From the NCBI RefSeq assembly GCF_023100945.1, contig NZ_CP064689.1, positions 4,198,001 through 4,262,000 of the forward strand: a stretch of DNA of 64,000 bases, in the 5' to 3' direction. The first letter of the stretch is position 1. Every line of letters begins with the position of its first letter. Under the pieces are notes generated by a model. The model was not told the origin of the DNA. It saw nothing but the letters and a program-made list of their open reading frames with translations, and did no database searches. Position numbers and translations under genes: made by a program. This document shows, piece by piece, positions 9,301 through 17,572 of the stretch. The DNA comes from Bradyrhizobium sp. 200. GTDB taxonomy: Bacteria; Pseudomonadota; Alphaproteobacteria; Rhizobiales; Xanthobacteraceae.

Positions 9301-12300
9301 CTCAAAGCCGTCCAACTCGACCTTCCCGCCCTGCAGCGCGAATGGTCCGAAGCTTGCGCCTCGAACGTGCTGATGCGCAGTGGCCGCAAGAAGAAGGTCC
9401 GCATTCATTTACAGCCCTATTGCACGGGCGAGGTGCCAGGCGAGATCGACCGCGACTTGGTCGTGTTACAGGAATTGGCCGGCCTGTTGCGCGAACTGGA
9501 AACCCTTCGACCACGGTTCCGGGGGATAGAACGGCTGTGGAAGGGGTTGAACACCGACCCAGCACACATCGCGGCCGTGGTAAAATGGGCCGGCGACCTG
9601 CAGGACGCGGTCGACGCCTTCCAGATCGACGGCGTCCCAAGCGAGCATCTGCTCGCGCATGTCGCTGGCCATCTCGCCCACGACATTTCACGCTTCCGTC
9701 CCGGTGGCCAAGTGCGGCGAGCGTTTGACACCATGCATCAGGCGTTCCCGCCGATGCACCAGGCGGCCAAGGAGCTAGGCGCCTGTATCGGTCTGGATCG
9801 ACCCGGCGAAATCATCCGCCTCGAGCCAGGCTGGATTGAAGCGCTGCTGGAGCAGACGGCCCGCTGGAAGGCCAACGTGATCAAGGCCCCACAGTGGGCG
9901 ACTTGGCGCGAAGCGGCGAAGAGGGCCCGTCATGCCGGTCTTTCGCCGCTGGTCGACGCTGTCGAGGATGGCACCGTTATCGGTGAAGAGATCGCCGGTG
10001 CATTCGATTTTGCCTACGCGCGGTGGGTGGCCGAGACGATTGTCAATGACGACGAAGTGCTGAGCGGCTTCCTTGCGGAGAAACACGAGGCCGCCATCGA
10101 AGCGTTCGTGACGGCCGACGCCAAGGTCTGCGACCTTGCCCGACAGATCGTCAAGGCTCGGATCGGCGCCTCGGTGCCGACCCAGACCAATTTCGGCAAG
10201 GACCCCGAATGGGGCACGCTGGCGCGCGAGATCAACAAGAAGGCACGGCACATGCCCCTGCGGCAACTCTTCGGGCGAATCCCGAACGTGGTGACCCAGC
10301 TCGCGCCTTGCATCATGATGAGCCCGCTTTCGATCGCGCAATATCTGCCGGCCGAGGCAAAGCCGTTCGACGTCGTGATCTTCGACGAGGCTTCGCAAAT
10401 CCCCGTCTGGGACGCCATCGGCGCCATCGCGCGCGGCAGCCAAGTGATCATCGTGGGGGACCCCGAGCAACTGCCGCCAACCAGCGTCGGCCAGCGCGGC
10501 ATCGACGATGAGGATGACGATGGCTCCACGGTGCAGAGCCAGCAGAGCATCCTCGACGAGTGCCTCGCCTCCAACATCCCGAGCATGCGGCTGTCATGGC
10601 ATTACCGCAGCCGCCACGAGAGCCTGATCGCGTTCTCCAACGCCAAATACTATCGCGGAGAACTGATGACGTTCCCGTCGCCGGTAACGCGCGATACCGC
10701 GGTGCGCTATGTCCACGTCGAGGGCGGCATCTACGAGCGCGGCGGCGCCAAAGTGAACCGCAAGGAAGCCGAAGCGGTAGTCGCGGAAGTCGTCAAGCGC
10801 ATGAAGACGTCGACCCGGTCAATCGGCGTCGTCACCTTCAACGGCGACCAGCAGCGGCTGATCGAAAACATGCTTGACCAGGCCCGCCGCAGCGACCCGG
10901 CCCTGGAGGCACATTTCGACAAGAACCAGACCCGCGAGCCGATCCTCGTCAAAAACATCGAGAACGTGCAGGGCGACGAGCGCGACGTGATCATCTTCTC
11001 TGTAGCCGTTGGTCCCGACAAGGCCGGCAGAATCACCGCGCAGATTTCCTCGCTGAACGGCGAAGGCGGCCACCGCCGGCTCAACGTCGCCGTCACCCGG
11101 GCGCGCAATGAGCTTCTGGTTTTCGCCACGTTGCGTCCCGAACAGATCGATCTTGGGCGCACGTCCGCCAAGGGCGTGGTCGACTTCAAGCATTTCCTAG
11201 AATTCGCGGAGCACGGCGCGCGTGCCATCGCGGAAGCCTTCTCTCCGACCGGGCGCGCCACGGAATCCCCATTCGAGGATGCAGTAATGCGGGCGCTGGA
11301 GGACAAGGGGTGGGAGATCCATCCCCAAGTTGGCGTATCTTTCTTTCGGGTCGACCTAGGCGTCGTACATCCGGATTTCCCTGGTCGATATCTCGCCGGC
11401 GTTGAATGCGACGGCGCTACCTATCACCGCTCAGCCACCGCGCGCGATCGAGACCGACTGCGCGAGATGGTGCTCAACGGACTCGGTTGGAAGATCAGGC
11501 GGATCTGGAGCACGGAATGGTGGATGGACGCGCCATCCGCGACCGAGAAGATTCATGTCCGGCTGACGGCGGATCTAGAATCGGATCGCGCGTCGCGTCC
11601 GCCCGCCGAGCCGACAAAGGAAGCCGCTACGGCCACCGCGGAAAACGAAGGTACCGAAATCGCACTAGAGGAAATGTCTCCTGGCACCGGATCCGATTAC
11701 ACCCGACCGTCCGTCGACCTTGCAAGTCGGCCGGAGCTGGAAGCGCGCGGACCGGTCGCTGCGAATGAAGCGGCCATCCCGCCGGAACCCGCCAATGACC
11801 GCGAGCCGGCCGAAGAGGCGAAGCAATATGCGCGTGGACCGGAGCCTGTCGAAGCGGTCGAGACCAAATTGACCGTGCCCTACGCCAAGGCGGACCCTTC
11901 CACCGTCGCTATGCCGGATCGGGAGCGCTTCTACGACGTCGGCTACCGCAGTAATCTGCGCGCCATGCTCGACCATGTCGTCGCAACTGAGGGACCGATC
12001 TATTTTGACGTCCTGATCGATCGCATCGCCCGCGCCCATGGGTTCCAGCGTTCGGGCGAGACCGTCCAGCGCATCATCCGCGCGGCGCTCGGGCGCCATC
12101 GCTTCCCCGCCACTGCGGATGGCGATCGGGAGATCATCTGGCCCAAAGATGTCGTCCCAGAAGTCAAGGCGCCCTATCGCGGCACCGGAGGTCGCGAACA
12201 CGGCGACGTGCCGTTGCCCGAGCTCGCCGGTCTCGCCGACGTGCTGCGCGCCCAAGGGCTTGAAGACGAGGAGGACCTAATCCGCGGCATCCAAGAGCAT

Positions 12301-12366
12301 TTTGGCCTGGGACGACTCGCAATCTCCACCCGTCAGCGCTTCGAGGCGGCGGTCAGGGCACAGTGA
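6376..12366 (+). CDS. DUF4011-helicase-Vsr/MTES_1575-DUF3320 giant protein (Hhe-like defence)
   Basis: 1996 residues from GTG 6376; a later GTG near 6406 is also possible. After a beta-rich N-terminus comes a transglutaminase-like stretch (C229 in GTCLDLTLLYA, H255 in EGHSFVGIWL). DUF4011 follows near 375 (NLLDLSLKNRLLNFKDSK). The SF1 helicase has Walker A GPPGTGKS at 698-705 and Walker B FDEASQ at 1336-1341, then VGDPEQLPP. A Vsr-like nuclease follows at ~1630-1720 (FRVDLGVV, GVECDGATYH), then a DUF3320-like end from ~1850 (FYDVGYRSNLRAMLDHV). This order is that of the single-gene Hhe anti-phage system described by Gao and co-workers in 2020. Defence here is an inference from architecture. 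All visible motifs are intact. Confidence 0.85.
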   Translation: MRERVQVEEAVTGVLIITCTAADNVNVAFYQNAVPIVRDLAVENTLGHDLTDISVHLTAEPPFLTPGVWRIERISDQAVHHIRSLDLKLDPAFLAGINASRRGELRIQVEAGGTVLAEQAVEINLLPPSHWGGVNSAPELLAAFVRPTDPSVDVILREASDKLAAAGRDEAMDGYRKGTKARAWEIADAIWAALVAHSIAYVLPPKSFERSGQMVRGPGDILSRKVGTCLDLTLLYASCLEQAGLNPVLALTEGHSFVGIWLVDEDFSGLVIDDPQMLRKRVQLEEMVVVETTLLTGAHPARFKQAVDAAKKLIAEDAVAPFEIAVDVRRARSAKIRPLDLSSSTEPAIRPVTTTVTAQEVGEIPQFEEDLDKRREPVAERNLDRLESWKRNLLDLSLKNRLLNFKDSKSTIAIECPDPAALEDRLSDGERFKLLGKATVLDGSDGRDPALLADRQNEDGRKDFILDAMKRGDLHANVADTELEGRLTDLYRASRLAFEEGGANILYLCLGFLKWTPQDGAGPYRAPLILIPVQLERKSVRSGFRLALHEDEACFNPTLMQMLKQDFDLSMPEFELPQDASGIDVAGIWKTVRRHIKSIKGWEVTEQVTLATLSFTKYLMWKDLVDRTDLLKRNPVVAHLIDTPTHTYEGTSSGGFIDARTIDEIIDPVDLFTPLSADSSQIAAVIAAQRGADFVLFGPPGTGKSQTIANAITNCLAHGKTVLFVSQKTAALEVVRQRMNAIGLGNYCLEVHSTKAQKSSVLEQLATAWRERNLVTEEHWSTAASDLKKKRDQLNRLVSALHRRRANGMTAYEAFGRVVADRDRLADIGLTWQAGTVHSPEQLAQMRETCSDMRTALEAVGDPAVHPLKGIEQTRWNPAWVQTLQQTIDRLQVTLQQVRVAADALVTSLGLNEIADDSLLPQLVKLVALMLNANTADGVLLLNEDTAERVRSLLAMAHMAGRIEEKTSELSTRYDLKAVQLDLPALQREWSEACASNVLMRSGRKKKVRIHLQPYCTGEVPGEIDRDLVVLQELAGLLRELETLRPRFRGIERLWKGLNTDPAHIAAVVKWAGDLQDAVDAFQIDGVPSEHLLAHVAGHLAHDISRFRPGGQVRRAFDTMHQAFPPMHQAAKELGACIGLDRPGEIIRLEPGWIEALLEQTARWKANVIKAPQWATWREAAKRARHAGLSPLVDAVEDGTVIGEEIAGAFDFAYARWVAETIVNDDEVLSGFLAEKHEAAIEAFVTADAKVCDLARQIVKARIGASVPTQTNFGKDPEWGTLAREINKKARHMPLRQLFGRIPNVVTQLAPCIMMSPLSIAQYLPAEAKPFDVVIFDEASQIPVWDAIGAIARGSQVIIVGDPEQLPPTSVGQRGIDDEDDDGSTVQSQQSILDECLASNIPSMRLSWHYRSRHESLIAFSNAKYYRGELMTFPSPVTRDTAVRYVHVEGGIYERGGAKVNRKEAEAVVAEVVKRMKTSTRSIGVVTFNGDQQRLIENMLDQARRSDPALEAHFDKNQTREPILVKNIENVQGDERDVIIFSVAVGPDKAGRITAQISSLNGEGGHRRLNVAVTRARNELLVFATLRPEQIDLGRTSAKGVVDFKHFLEFAEHGARAIAEAFSPTGRATESPFEDAVMRALEDKGWEIHPQVGVSFFRVDLGVVHPDFPGRYLAGVECDGATYHRSATARDRDRLREMVLNGLGWKIRRIWSTEWWMDAPSATEKIHVRLTADLESDRASRPPAEPTKEAATATAENEGTEIALEEMSPGTGSDYTRPSVDLASRPELEARGPVAANEAAIPPEPANDREPAEEAKQYARGPEPVEAVETKLTVPYAKADPSTVAMPDRERFYDVGYRSNLRAMLDHVVATEGPIYFDVLIDRIARAHGFQRSGETVQRIIRAALGRHRFPATADGDREIIWPKDVVPEVKAPYRGTGGREHGDVPLPELAGLADVLRAQGLEDEEDLIRGIQEHFGLGRLAISTRQRFEAAVRAQ

Positions 12367-12453
12367 CCCGAATAGAAGCACGCTGTCATGACATCCGGCG
12401 TTTCGTTGCGGGCCCTAATCGAGGACTCAATACCCTTCCGATTCGATGGGAAG

Positions 12454-13086
12454 CTAACTCGAATTCGGAATCTTCGGTTCGTCGTTTTGCGTAGGTTTGG
12501 CCAGCCGTCCCACAAAAGCTATGGCCTGCTCTTGGAACGCCTGCTCAAGTTTGGTCGCTTTGATACGCTCGACGATCAAATCGCGATTTAGTGGGCGGGC
12601 GGCATGGTATGCTTCGACGAACTCCCTGTCCTTCTCGGACAAGCGGGCGAGTTTCGAGACAATGACGTCCTCAGGGCATGGCGCGACAGCCAGAACTTGC
12701 CGACCATCAACTTCGACTTCCCGGTAGATTGCCCGCTTAGTCCAGTCGGGTGGTAAGCGTGCCGTATTCTCATCAACGCCGTCTATGTAGAAACCATGCT
12801 CTCGATGGAAATCGGAGCCTTCGCCGAATAACGCGTTGATTTCTTCGGATGCTTCCGGCGGATACTCGGGGTCCAGCTCCTTTTGCGTGATCTCCCATAT
12901 TTTTGCATTTTCAGGATATGCGTCGATCTCTCCAGAGGTCCGCAGAACTATCGGTGCATCGGGCCACGAAAGGAGAATGCTTTGGCTTCCGATTATGAAA
13001 ACCTTGTCGGTTTTGAACAGCCGAGCTATCGCTCGGACCGTCTCGACAAGGTCTTCAAAAGTTCGGACGAACGAGGGTTGCTTCAC
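12454..13086 (-). CDS. DUF6036-type nucleotidyltransferase-like protein (putative toxin)
   Basis: 210 residues. VFIIGSQSILLSWP near residue 30, then RTSGEIDAYPE, is the layout of the DUF6036 branch of minimal nucleotidyltransferases; only one Asp of the usual DxD is evident. The middle carries CPEDVIVSKLARLSEKDREFVEAY, as in AbiEii-like toxins. The start overlaps the end of the preceding gene by 4 bases (13083-13086), typical for toxin-antitoxin pairs. Such enzymes modify tRNA or partner proteins with nucleotides; the target here is unknown. It could also be a non-toxin nucleotidyltransferase. Confidence 0.7.
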   Translation of the reverse strand: MKQPSFVRTFEDLVETVRAIARLFKTDKVFIIGSQSILLSWPDAPIVLRTSGEIDAYPENAKIWEITQKELDPEYPPEASEEINALFGEGSDFHREHGFYIDGVDENTARLPPDWTKRAIYREVEVDGRQVLAVAPCPEDVIVSKLARLSEKDREFVEAYHAARPLNRDLIVERIKATKLEQAFQEQAIAFVGRLAKPTQNDEPKIPNSS

Positions 13087-13463
13087 GCAACCATCCGCGG
13101 GAGCTCCGCGAATGTCGGCGATGCTTGAGCGACGCGTTTTGCCGCCCTCCAGATACGGCGACGCAACGCCGTGTTACCGAAGTCGATTCCCTCAGCCAGA
13201 ATGAAAGGCGACGAAAGACGCAAACGCGTCATTCTTTCGCTACGGCTCGCCAAAAGACGACGGACCTCGGACGGGGGAAGGTCAAGCAGTTCCGACCATT
13301 CGCGAACGAACGAATAGCCTTCGAAATGCAGTGAACTCCGATCAAGCGAAACCTTCGCTTTTTCGACCAACGAAGGGTCGCGACTGATCGCCCGCGCAAT
13401 AAGCCGATGGATCATCAGCTTCGCAGTGTCGTTCACGCGCTCTTGGTTGAGTTCGACGCTCAT
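13083..13463 (-). CDS. Putative antitoxin partner of the DUF6036 protein
   Basis: The frame extends to a TTG at 13484, but the ATG at 13463 (MSVELNQERVND) looks the likelier start, giving 126 residues. The sequence is basic and helical (LLDLPPSEVRRLLASRSERMTRLRLSSPF), compatible with DNA binding. It lies upstream of the nucleotidyltransferase and overlaps it by 4 bases, so the pair is translationally coupled. No closer family was recognised; the antitoxin role rests on gene order. Confidence 0.6.
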   Translation of the reverse strand: MSVELNQERVNDTAKLMIHRLIARAISRDPSLVEKAKVSLDRSSLHFEGYSFVREWSELLDLPPSEVRRLLASRSERMTRLRLSSPFILAEGIDFGNTALRRRIWRAAKRVAQASPTFAELPRMVA

Positions 13464-13670
13464 AGCTTCGACTGGATACCTCAAAAAAAGAGAATAAGCA
13501 CCTGCCGTTAATAATCCAACTACTTCAAGGCAATTGGCAGGCGGTTCTTGTTCCCCTTCTGTTCAAGAATAGCAGTTCCGTTTGGTGGGGACAATGTCTT
13601 CGGAGGCTTCCGGTTGCCATCGTAAACGCCGGGAAAGGGCCCGCCCTCCTCCAAACTCGGGTTGGTCCCA

Positions 13671-13716
13671 TTGATATTACTCTTTTTAAGTAATATATTA
13701 TCGCTCAATATTACTT
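13671..13716 (+). promoter_or_regulatory. Promoter with overlapping inverted repeat before the HTH gene
   Basis: TTGATA (13671-13676), a 17-base spacer and TATATT (13694-13699) form a good sigma70 promoter. The -10 overlaps an inverted repeat AAGTAATAT (13688-13696) / ATATTACTT (13708-13716), and a further copy of ATATTACT starts at 13674. The HTH gene begins 15 bases later, so autorepression is likely. The patch is strikingly AT-rich for this window. Confidence 0.65.
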
Positions 13717-13730
13717 GAAAGGCGAAATTA

Positions 13731-14663
13731 ATGATAACCCCGTCGCAGTGCCGCGCAGGCCGTGCCCTGCTCGGTTGGTCCCAAGAAGAGCTGGAAACAG
13801 CATCACGGGTCTCAAAGAAAACGATTGCTGACTTCGAACGTGACCAGCGCAATCAGCAAGCGCGCACTATCGATGCCATTGAGGCAGCTTTGAATTCGGC
13901 TGGCATCATCTTCATCCCGCAGAACGGCGGTGGCGAAGGCGTACGAAAAAGGGGTTCAATGCCCCGCCTGTTTCGGCGCGACGATGTAGAGCATCGTGAA
14001 TGGGTGGCGTTCGCCTTTGATTACAAGCAGCAACGTTATACGGGCTTCGTGAGTTATCAAGCTCTCGCCGGCATCGCGCTTTCCGGCATCGAGCCGATCG
14101 CGGCGTTCGACCGCGATGTCGCCCGGATCCTGATGCGGGCCGCAGAAAAAGTCGATGAGGCAGATTTCGACCCGGAAGGCCGCGTGCTCTTAAATCGCGG
14201 TGATCTGCCGCCTATAGAGTTTGATCCGAAAATCGCAGGCAGGATAGTCGGTAGAAAGAGGCTTCATCTCATAGGACGTCGTAGGTTTACGGCTGCCAAC
14301 GGAGTGCAAATCGAGCCCGTTGACTACAACGGCTTTCGCGTTGAATTCGCCGACGGCACTGTGAAGGTATTCCTTAAACTCCGCGCCGGAGATGCCGATC
14401 ATGATGCCTTGGATGTCAGCGCCGAGGTCGTGGCTGGCGCCTTCATTGTCAGCGAACGCGACGACTGTCCCTTCTCCGTTGGAGACCAAGTCCGCCTAAT
14501 CGCCGGCCAGCAGCGTCCGGAAATAAGGGCCGGTGATGTCGGCACGGTATGCGAGATCGAAGACTATCCGATCATGATGGGACCCGCACCGCGCATCCGC
14601 GTCCAGTTTGGAAACCGTAAGACGGCTTGGGAGGTCCCGACGCAATTCGAGTTGGTAAGCTGA
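13731..14663 (+). CDS. XRE-family HTH protein with DUF1488-like and SH3-like parts
   Basis: 310 residues. Residues 5-60 are a helix-turn-helix (CRAGRALLGWSQEELETASRVSKKTIADFER). Residues ~80-115 (DDVEHREWVAFAFDYKQQRYTGFVSYQAL) resemble DUF1488. The last ~100 residues, with SVGDQVRLIAGQQRPEIRAG and VGTVCEIEDY, look like a small beta barrel. It probably represses its own promoter through the repeat upstream. The fusion suggests it senses or binds a partner as well as DNA. Its target genes are not evident; the next gene (14825) is 160 bases downstream on the same strand. Confidence 0.7.
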   Translation: MITPSQCRAGRALLGWSQEELETASRVSKKTIADFERDQRNQQARTIDAIEAALNSAGIIFIPQNGGGEGVRKRGSMPRLFRRDDVEHREWVAFAFDYKQQRYTGFVSYQALAGIALSGIEPIAAFDRDVARILMRAAEKVDEADFDPEGRVLLNRGDLPPIEFDPKIAGRIVGRKRLHLIGRRRFTAANGVQIEPVDYNGFRVEFADGTVKVFLKLRAGDADHDALDVSAEVVAGAFIVSERDDCPFSVGDQVRLIAGQQRPEIRAGDVGTVCEIEDYPIMMGPAPRIRVQFGNRKTAWEVPTQFELVS

Positions 14664-14824
14664 CGCTGCGAATTGCGGGCCACCAGGCGCTCGATCGAGA
14701 GTTCGTCAATTTCCGCGTTTACACCGTGAATGGGACCTTGCTCTGTCATGGGGCCGATCTAGTCGTTCCTGTGTGGCAGCGCTTCCGCACCGATGATATT
14801 TTGGCTTGAACCAAAGAGAGAACG

Positions 14825-15313
14825 ATGCCGAGGCGTTCGGCTGCCAACATCATGGCTAGTGTAGTCGCGGAGCGGCCGGAATTGGATCGGTTCGATCCGG
14901 TCAACCGACGGCGCCTCAGTGCGCCGGGCTTGCGAACCTTTCTGAGAATTGCCGATCATTGGGGCCTTAACGAGCAGCAGCGCCTTCTTATCCTCGGCTA
15001 CCCATCTCGCTCCAGATACATTAGCTGGTGCAAAAAGGTCCAACAGCACAAGCAGCTAACGTTGAATGTTGATGTCCTGATGCGGATCTCGATGGTACTT
15101 GGAATCTATCAGGGACTACGAGTCCTTTATAGCGACGAGCAGCACGACATCGATTGGCTACGAACACCTCATAAGGAAATCATCTTCGGCGGATATCCGC
15201 CGCTCGACCTCGTGACGTGTGGTACTCAAGACGGCCTGCTTACGGTGCGACGATTTCTCGATAGCGCATATGGTGGGGACTATATGCCTCCAGGCAAACT
15301 TGACGTGGGTTAG
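14825..15313 (+). CDS. Orphan Xre/MbcA/ParS-type antitoxin-like protein
   Basis: 162 residues, with AGAGAG about 6 bases before the ATG. The middle has an Xre-like HTH (LRTFLRIADHWGLNEQQRLLILGYPSRSRY). The end has the toxin-binding layout of the MbcA/ParS family: MRISMVLGIYQGLRVLYSDEQ, then W followed by GGYPPLDLVTCGTQDGLLTVRRFLD split over residues ~120-150. Such proteins normally pair with a RES-domain NAD-degrading toxin immediately downstream. Here the next gene is convergent and not RES-like, so this antitoxin seems to stand alone. Confidence 0.7.
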   Translation: MPRRSAANIMASVVAERPELDRFDPVNRRRLSAPGLRTFLRIADHWGLNEQQRLLILGYPSRSRYISWCKKVQQHKQLTLNVDVLMRISMVLGIYQGLRVLYSDEQHDIDWLRTPHKEIIFGGYPPLDLVTCGTQDGLLTVRRFLDSAYGGDYMPPGKLDVG

Positions 15314-15325
15314 TACTCCCTGAGC

Positions 15326-16060
15326 TCACCATCGCGGTTCCGGCTCGTACGCAATTTTTTCAAGCGCTTTGGTCCCCTCGCGGCGCCCGAGGTAAGTCCC
15401 TAAGAGAACATCAGACCTGTTAGGAATCTCAGCACGATACAGATTCCATCTGTTATCCTTCGATCGTTCAATCCGGTACGCCCGGCCATTACGCCGGCAG
15501 AAGAAGTCCGCCAATCCCTGTAGCTGGGTCCAACCACAGTCCGCACCTGCCAAATATCGCTGCTCTCGCCGAACCCGTTCCTCTTCCTTAAACTGGCGAT
15601 ATGCCTCTTCACGCTCCTGGCGTAGCCGCTCTTCCTCGGCTTCTATGTATTCCTGGATCGCCCCAATGATCGCTGGCAAATCCGTCCCTTGAGCCTTTTC
15701 CGCTTCGTAGAGCGTTAAGCAGCCAGCCTTCAAATCATCATTCGGATATTTTTCCCAAGGCTCTTCCCAAAGCGAGCGCAGCCGCTGCGCTACGTCAGTG
15801 GCAGTTAGCGCAGGACCCGGTAATCGATTCAGGAACGTTTGAAGATCTCCTACGGGGATCCAGCACGGCGCCGCCGCCTTCGCAAATTGCCCTCGAGGCC
15901 CATCCCATTTTTGCCAGATGGAGCTCGCGCGATCGAGCGACTCCACGATCTCTCGCGCGAGCTTCTGAAGGTTGTGGGGGTCGCGAATGTGGCGCAGTGA
16001 TGGACTCCGAACGTAGTCCGCCAACTTGCAAGAGACGGCATACAGACGATTGCTGTCCAT
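15326..16060 (-). CDS. Hypothetical protein with charged coiled-coil
   Basis: 244 residues from ATG 16060, which has GGTGGAG ten bases upstream; a GTG three codons earlier is possible. Residues ~140-180 are a highly charged helix (EAEEERLRQEREEAYRQFKEE). The C-terminus (AYRIERSKDNRWNLYR ... LLGTYLGRREGTKALEKI) looks like a small compact domain. Convergent with the antitoxin-like gene, 12 bases from its stop. No family recognised. Confidence 0.6.
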   Translation of the reverse strand: MDSNRLYAVSCKLADYVRSPSLRHIRDPHNLQKLAREIVESLDRASSIWQKWDGPRGQFAKAAAPCWIPVGDLQTFLNRLPGPALTATDVAQRLRSLWEEPWEKYPNDDLKAGCLTLYEAEKAQGTDLPAIIGAIQEYIEAEEERLRQEREEAYRQFKEEERVRREQRYLAGADCGWTQLQGLADFFCRRNGRAYRIERSKDNRWNLYRAEIPNRSDVLLGTYLGRREGTKALEKIAYEPEPRW

Positions 16061-16899
16061 TCGGCACACGCTCCACCTGTTGCGTCAGTATCCTGCCGCC
16101 TCAATTGGGCAGAAATCGAGAAGCCGTGCTCTCTGATTGAGGGAAGGTACGCGGCTGCCATATTGTCGAAAGACGTTCCTCTAGATGGTAGGCGCCTGGT
16201 CCCCCATGTGGCAAACGCCAAGGTTCCTTCCAGCAATCTTCCCGGCGAAGCTGCTTGAGATCGGCGCCCGTCACGAGCGCCTCGCTCGTGCGAGGCGGTG
16301 CGACTGGACCATCACCATCTTCTTGAATTTCTCGATCGTCTTGCCGCGTACGTTGTGAATTCCAACTATCTTCGCCTTAGGGCAAGCAAACGACACGCCG
16401 ACCTTGCAGTCTGGATCAGGATCAATTTCTCCATCGGGCTCCACTTCATAGACCACCGGTGGTCTTCCACCCCTTCCTGCCTTCGGTGGTCTGAAGCGTA
16501 CAGAGTTCCACGGCGACTATCTCGCCAATCGCCTGTCGAGCAATGGATCGCGCTCCAGCCCAGCCACCCGGTTTAGATCCCAACGAACACGATCAGTGCT
16601 GCCGAGACGTGGGGGAGAACTATCTCTCAAGACCGCGCGGCAGCTGTCTGCGTTCGAGATATCGGCTTCCATGACACCAACCAACCTTCGCTTAAATTGG
16701 GGTGCCCCCTTGCCTCGCTCTCGTGAATCCCCGCAACGCTTGCTATTATTTGACTCCTTGAGCACCACCATGTTGGTCCCAAACGCGAATCCTTGCTGAG
16801 CCCCTCATCGGCTGTGGCGCGCCCTTCCGAAAGGTGGCAAGTTGAGAAGCTCTTCGCAATCTGAGCGGGCCAAGTGAGCGAAGGATTCCAGGAGAAGCC
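16061..16899. other. Gene-poor stretch of about 840 bases
   Basis: No convincing gene. A leftward frame of 61 codons at 16271-16456 (start MVYEVEPDGEIDPDPDCKVG) has some protein character but no good ribosome site and might be a remnant. The 5' side should hold the promoter of the leftward gene and the 3' side that of the XRE gene; neither shows a consensus promoter. Confidence 0.5.
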
Positions 16900-17148
16900 G
16901 TGACAGAATCTGAGTCCTTTGTAAGGGGCAGGAGGCAGCTCAGAGACACTCTCGCTCGCAGGGTTAGGGAGCTCAGGCTTTCTTTGAAAATGAGTCAGAG
17001 AGATCTGGCCGAGGACGCGGAAATGCGTCAGGCGCTGATCAGTCAGATCGAGCGAGGAGAAGCCAACCCGACACTTGACTCAGTTCTCAGGATCGCAATA
17101 GCGCTTGACGTGAGCTTCATTGAGCTTTTCGAGCCCCGACGAATGTGA
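16900..17148 (+). CDS. Small XRE-family transcriptional regulator
   Basis: 82 residues from GTG 16900, preceded by AGGAG about 10 bases upstream. Residues ~20-75 are a complete XRE helix-turn-helix (RVRELRLSLKMSQRDLAEDA, then QALISQIERGEANPTLDSVLRI). It is the first gene of the rightward series that leads into the Tn7-like cluster. A 20-base near-palindrome lies 102 bases past its stop and may be its operator. Confidence 0.8.
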   Translation: MTESESFVRGRRQLRDTLARRVRELRLSLKMSQRDLAEDAEMRQALISQIERGEANPTLDSVLRIAIALDVSFIELFEPRRM

Positions 17149-17572
17149 ATCACGTAACGGCAGCATTTCGGTCGATCGCAGCCCGATCTCGGACAGTTCT
17201 CGGAACCTTCCTGATACTCGACCTAGCGCCACATCTTAGTCGCAATTATCTGACACGCTATATCGTGTCACGAATTCGGCAACGGTATCCACCGTCGTGC
17301 CAGACGACCATAGAGCACCTCACATCTATTTGTGACCGAAGCGAGCGTCGCGTTTAGAGCAGCGTGCCACGCTCACACTGACCGGAAAACGACTGCGTAG
17401 TATTGACGGCTTACGACCGACCACAGGGAAAGACGAGGCTATAGCCCTTCAACCAGATCTGAGTTCGTGGATCATTCGACTTCGACGTTATGAAGGAAGC
17501 GCCCATGCTCAACGATCATCATCGTCCTGACAACCTACCTCCTCCCCCGCAACATGTTCAGGACGCACCACC
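17149..17572. other. Intergenic stretch before the Tn7-like cluster
   Basis: About 420 bases. It contains the near-palindrome at 17251-17270 and otherwise no convincing gene. A 70-codon frame starting at GTG 17145 overlaps the XRE stop, but its composition is unconvincing. Confidence 0.4.
17251..17270. promoter_or_regulatory. Near-palindrome, candidate operator
   Basis: TGACACGCTATATCGTGTCA has 7-base perfect arms around a 6-base centre and is palindromic but for one pair. It sits between the XRE gene and the downstream cluster. It could be the regulator's binding site or a transposase/recombinase site. Confidence 0.4.

Noticed and set aside
16271..16456. Leftward 61-codon frame in a gene-poor stretch
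   Set aside because: Some protein character but no ribosome site, neighbour or family; mentioned only as a possible remnant.
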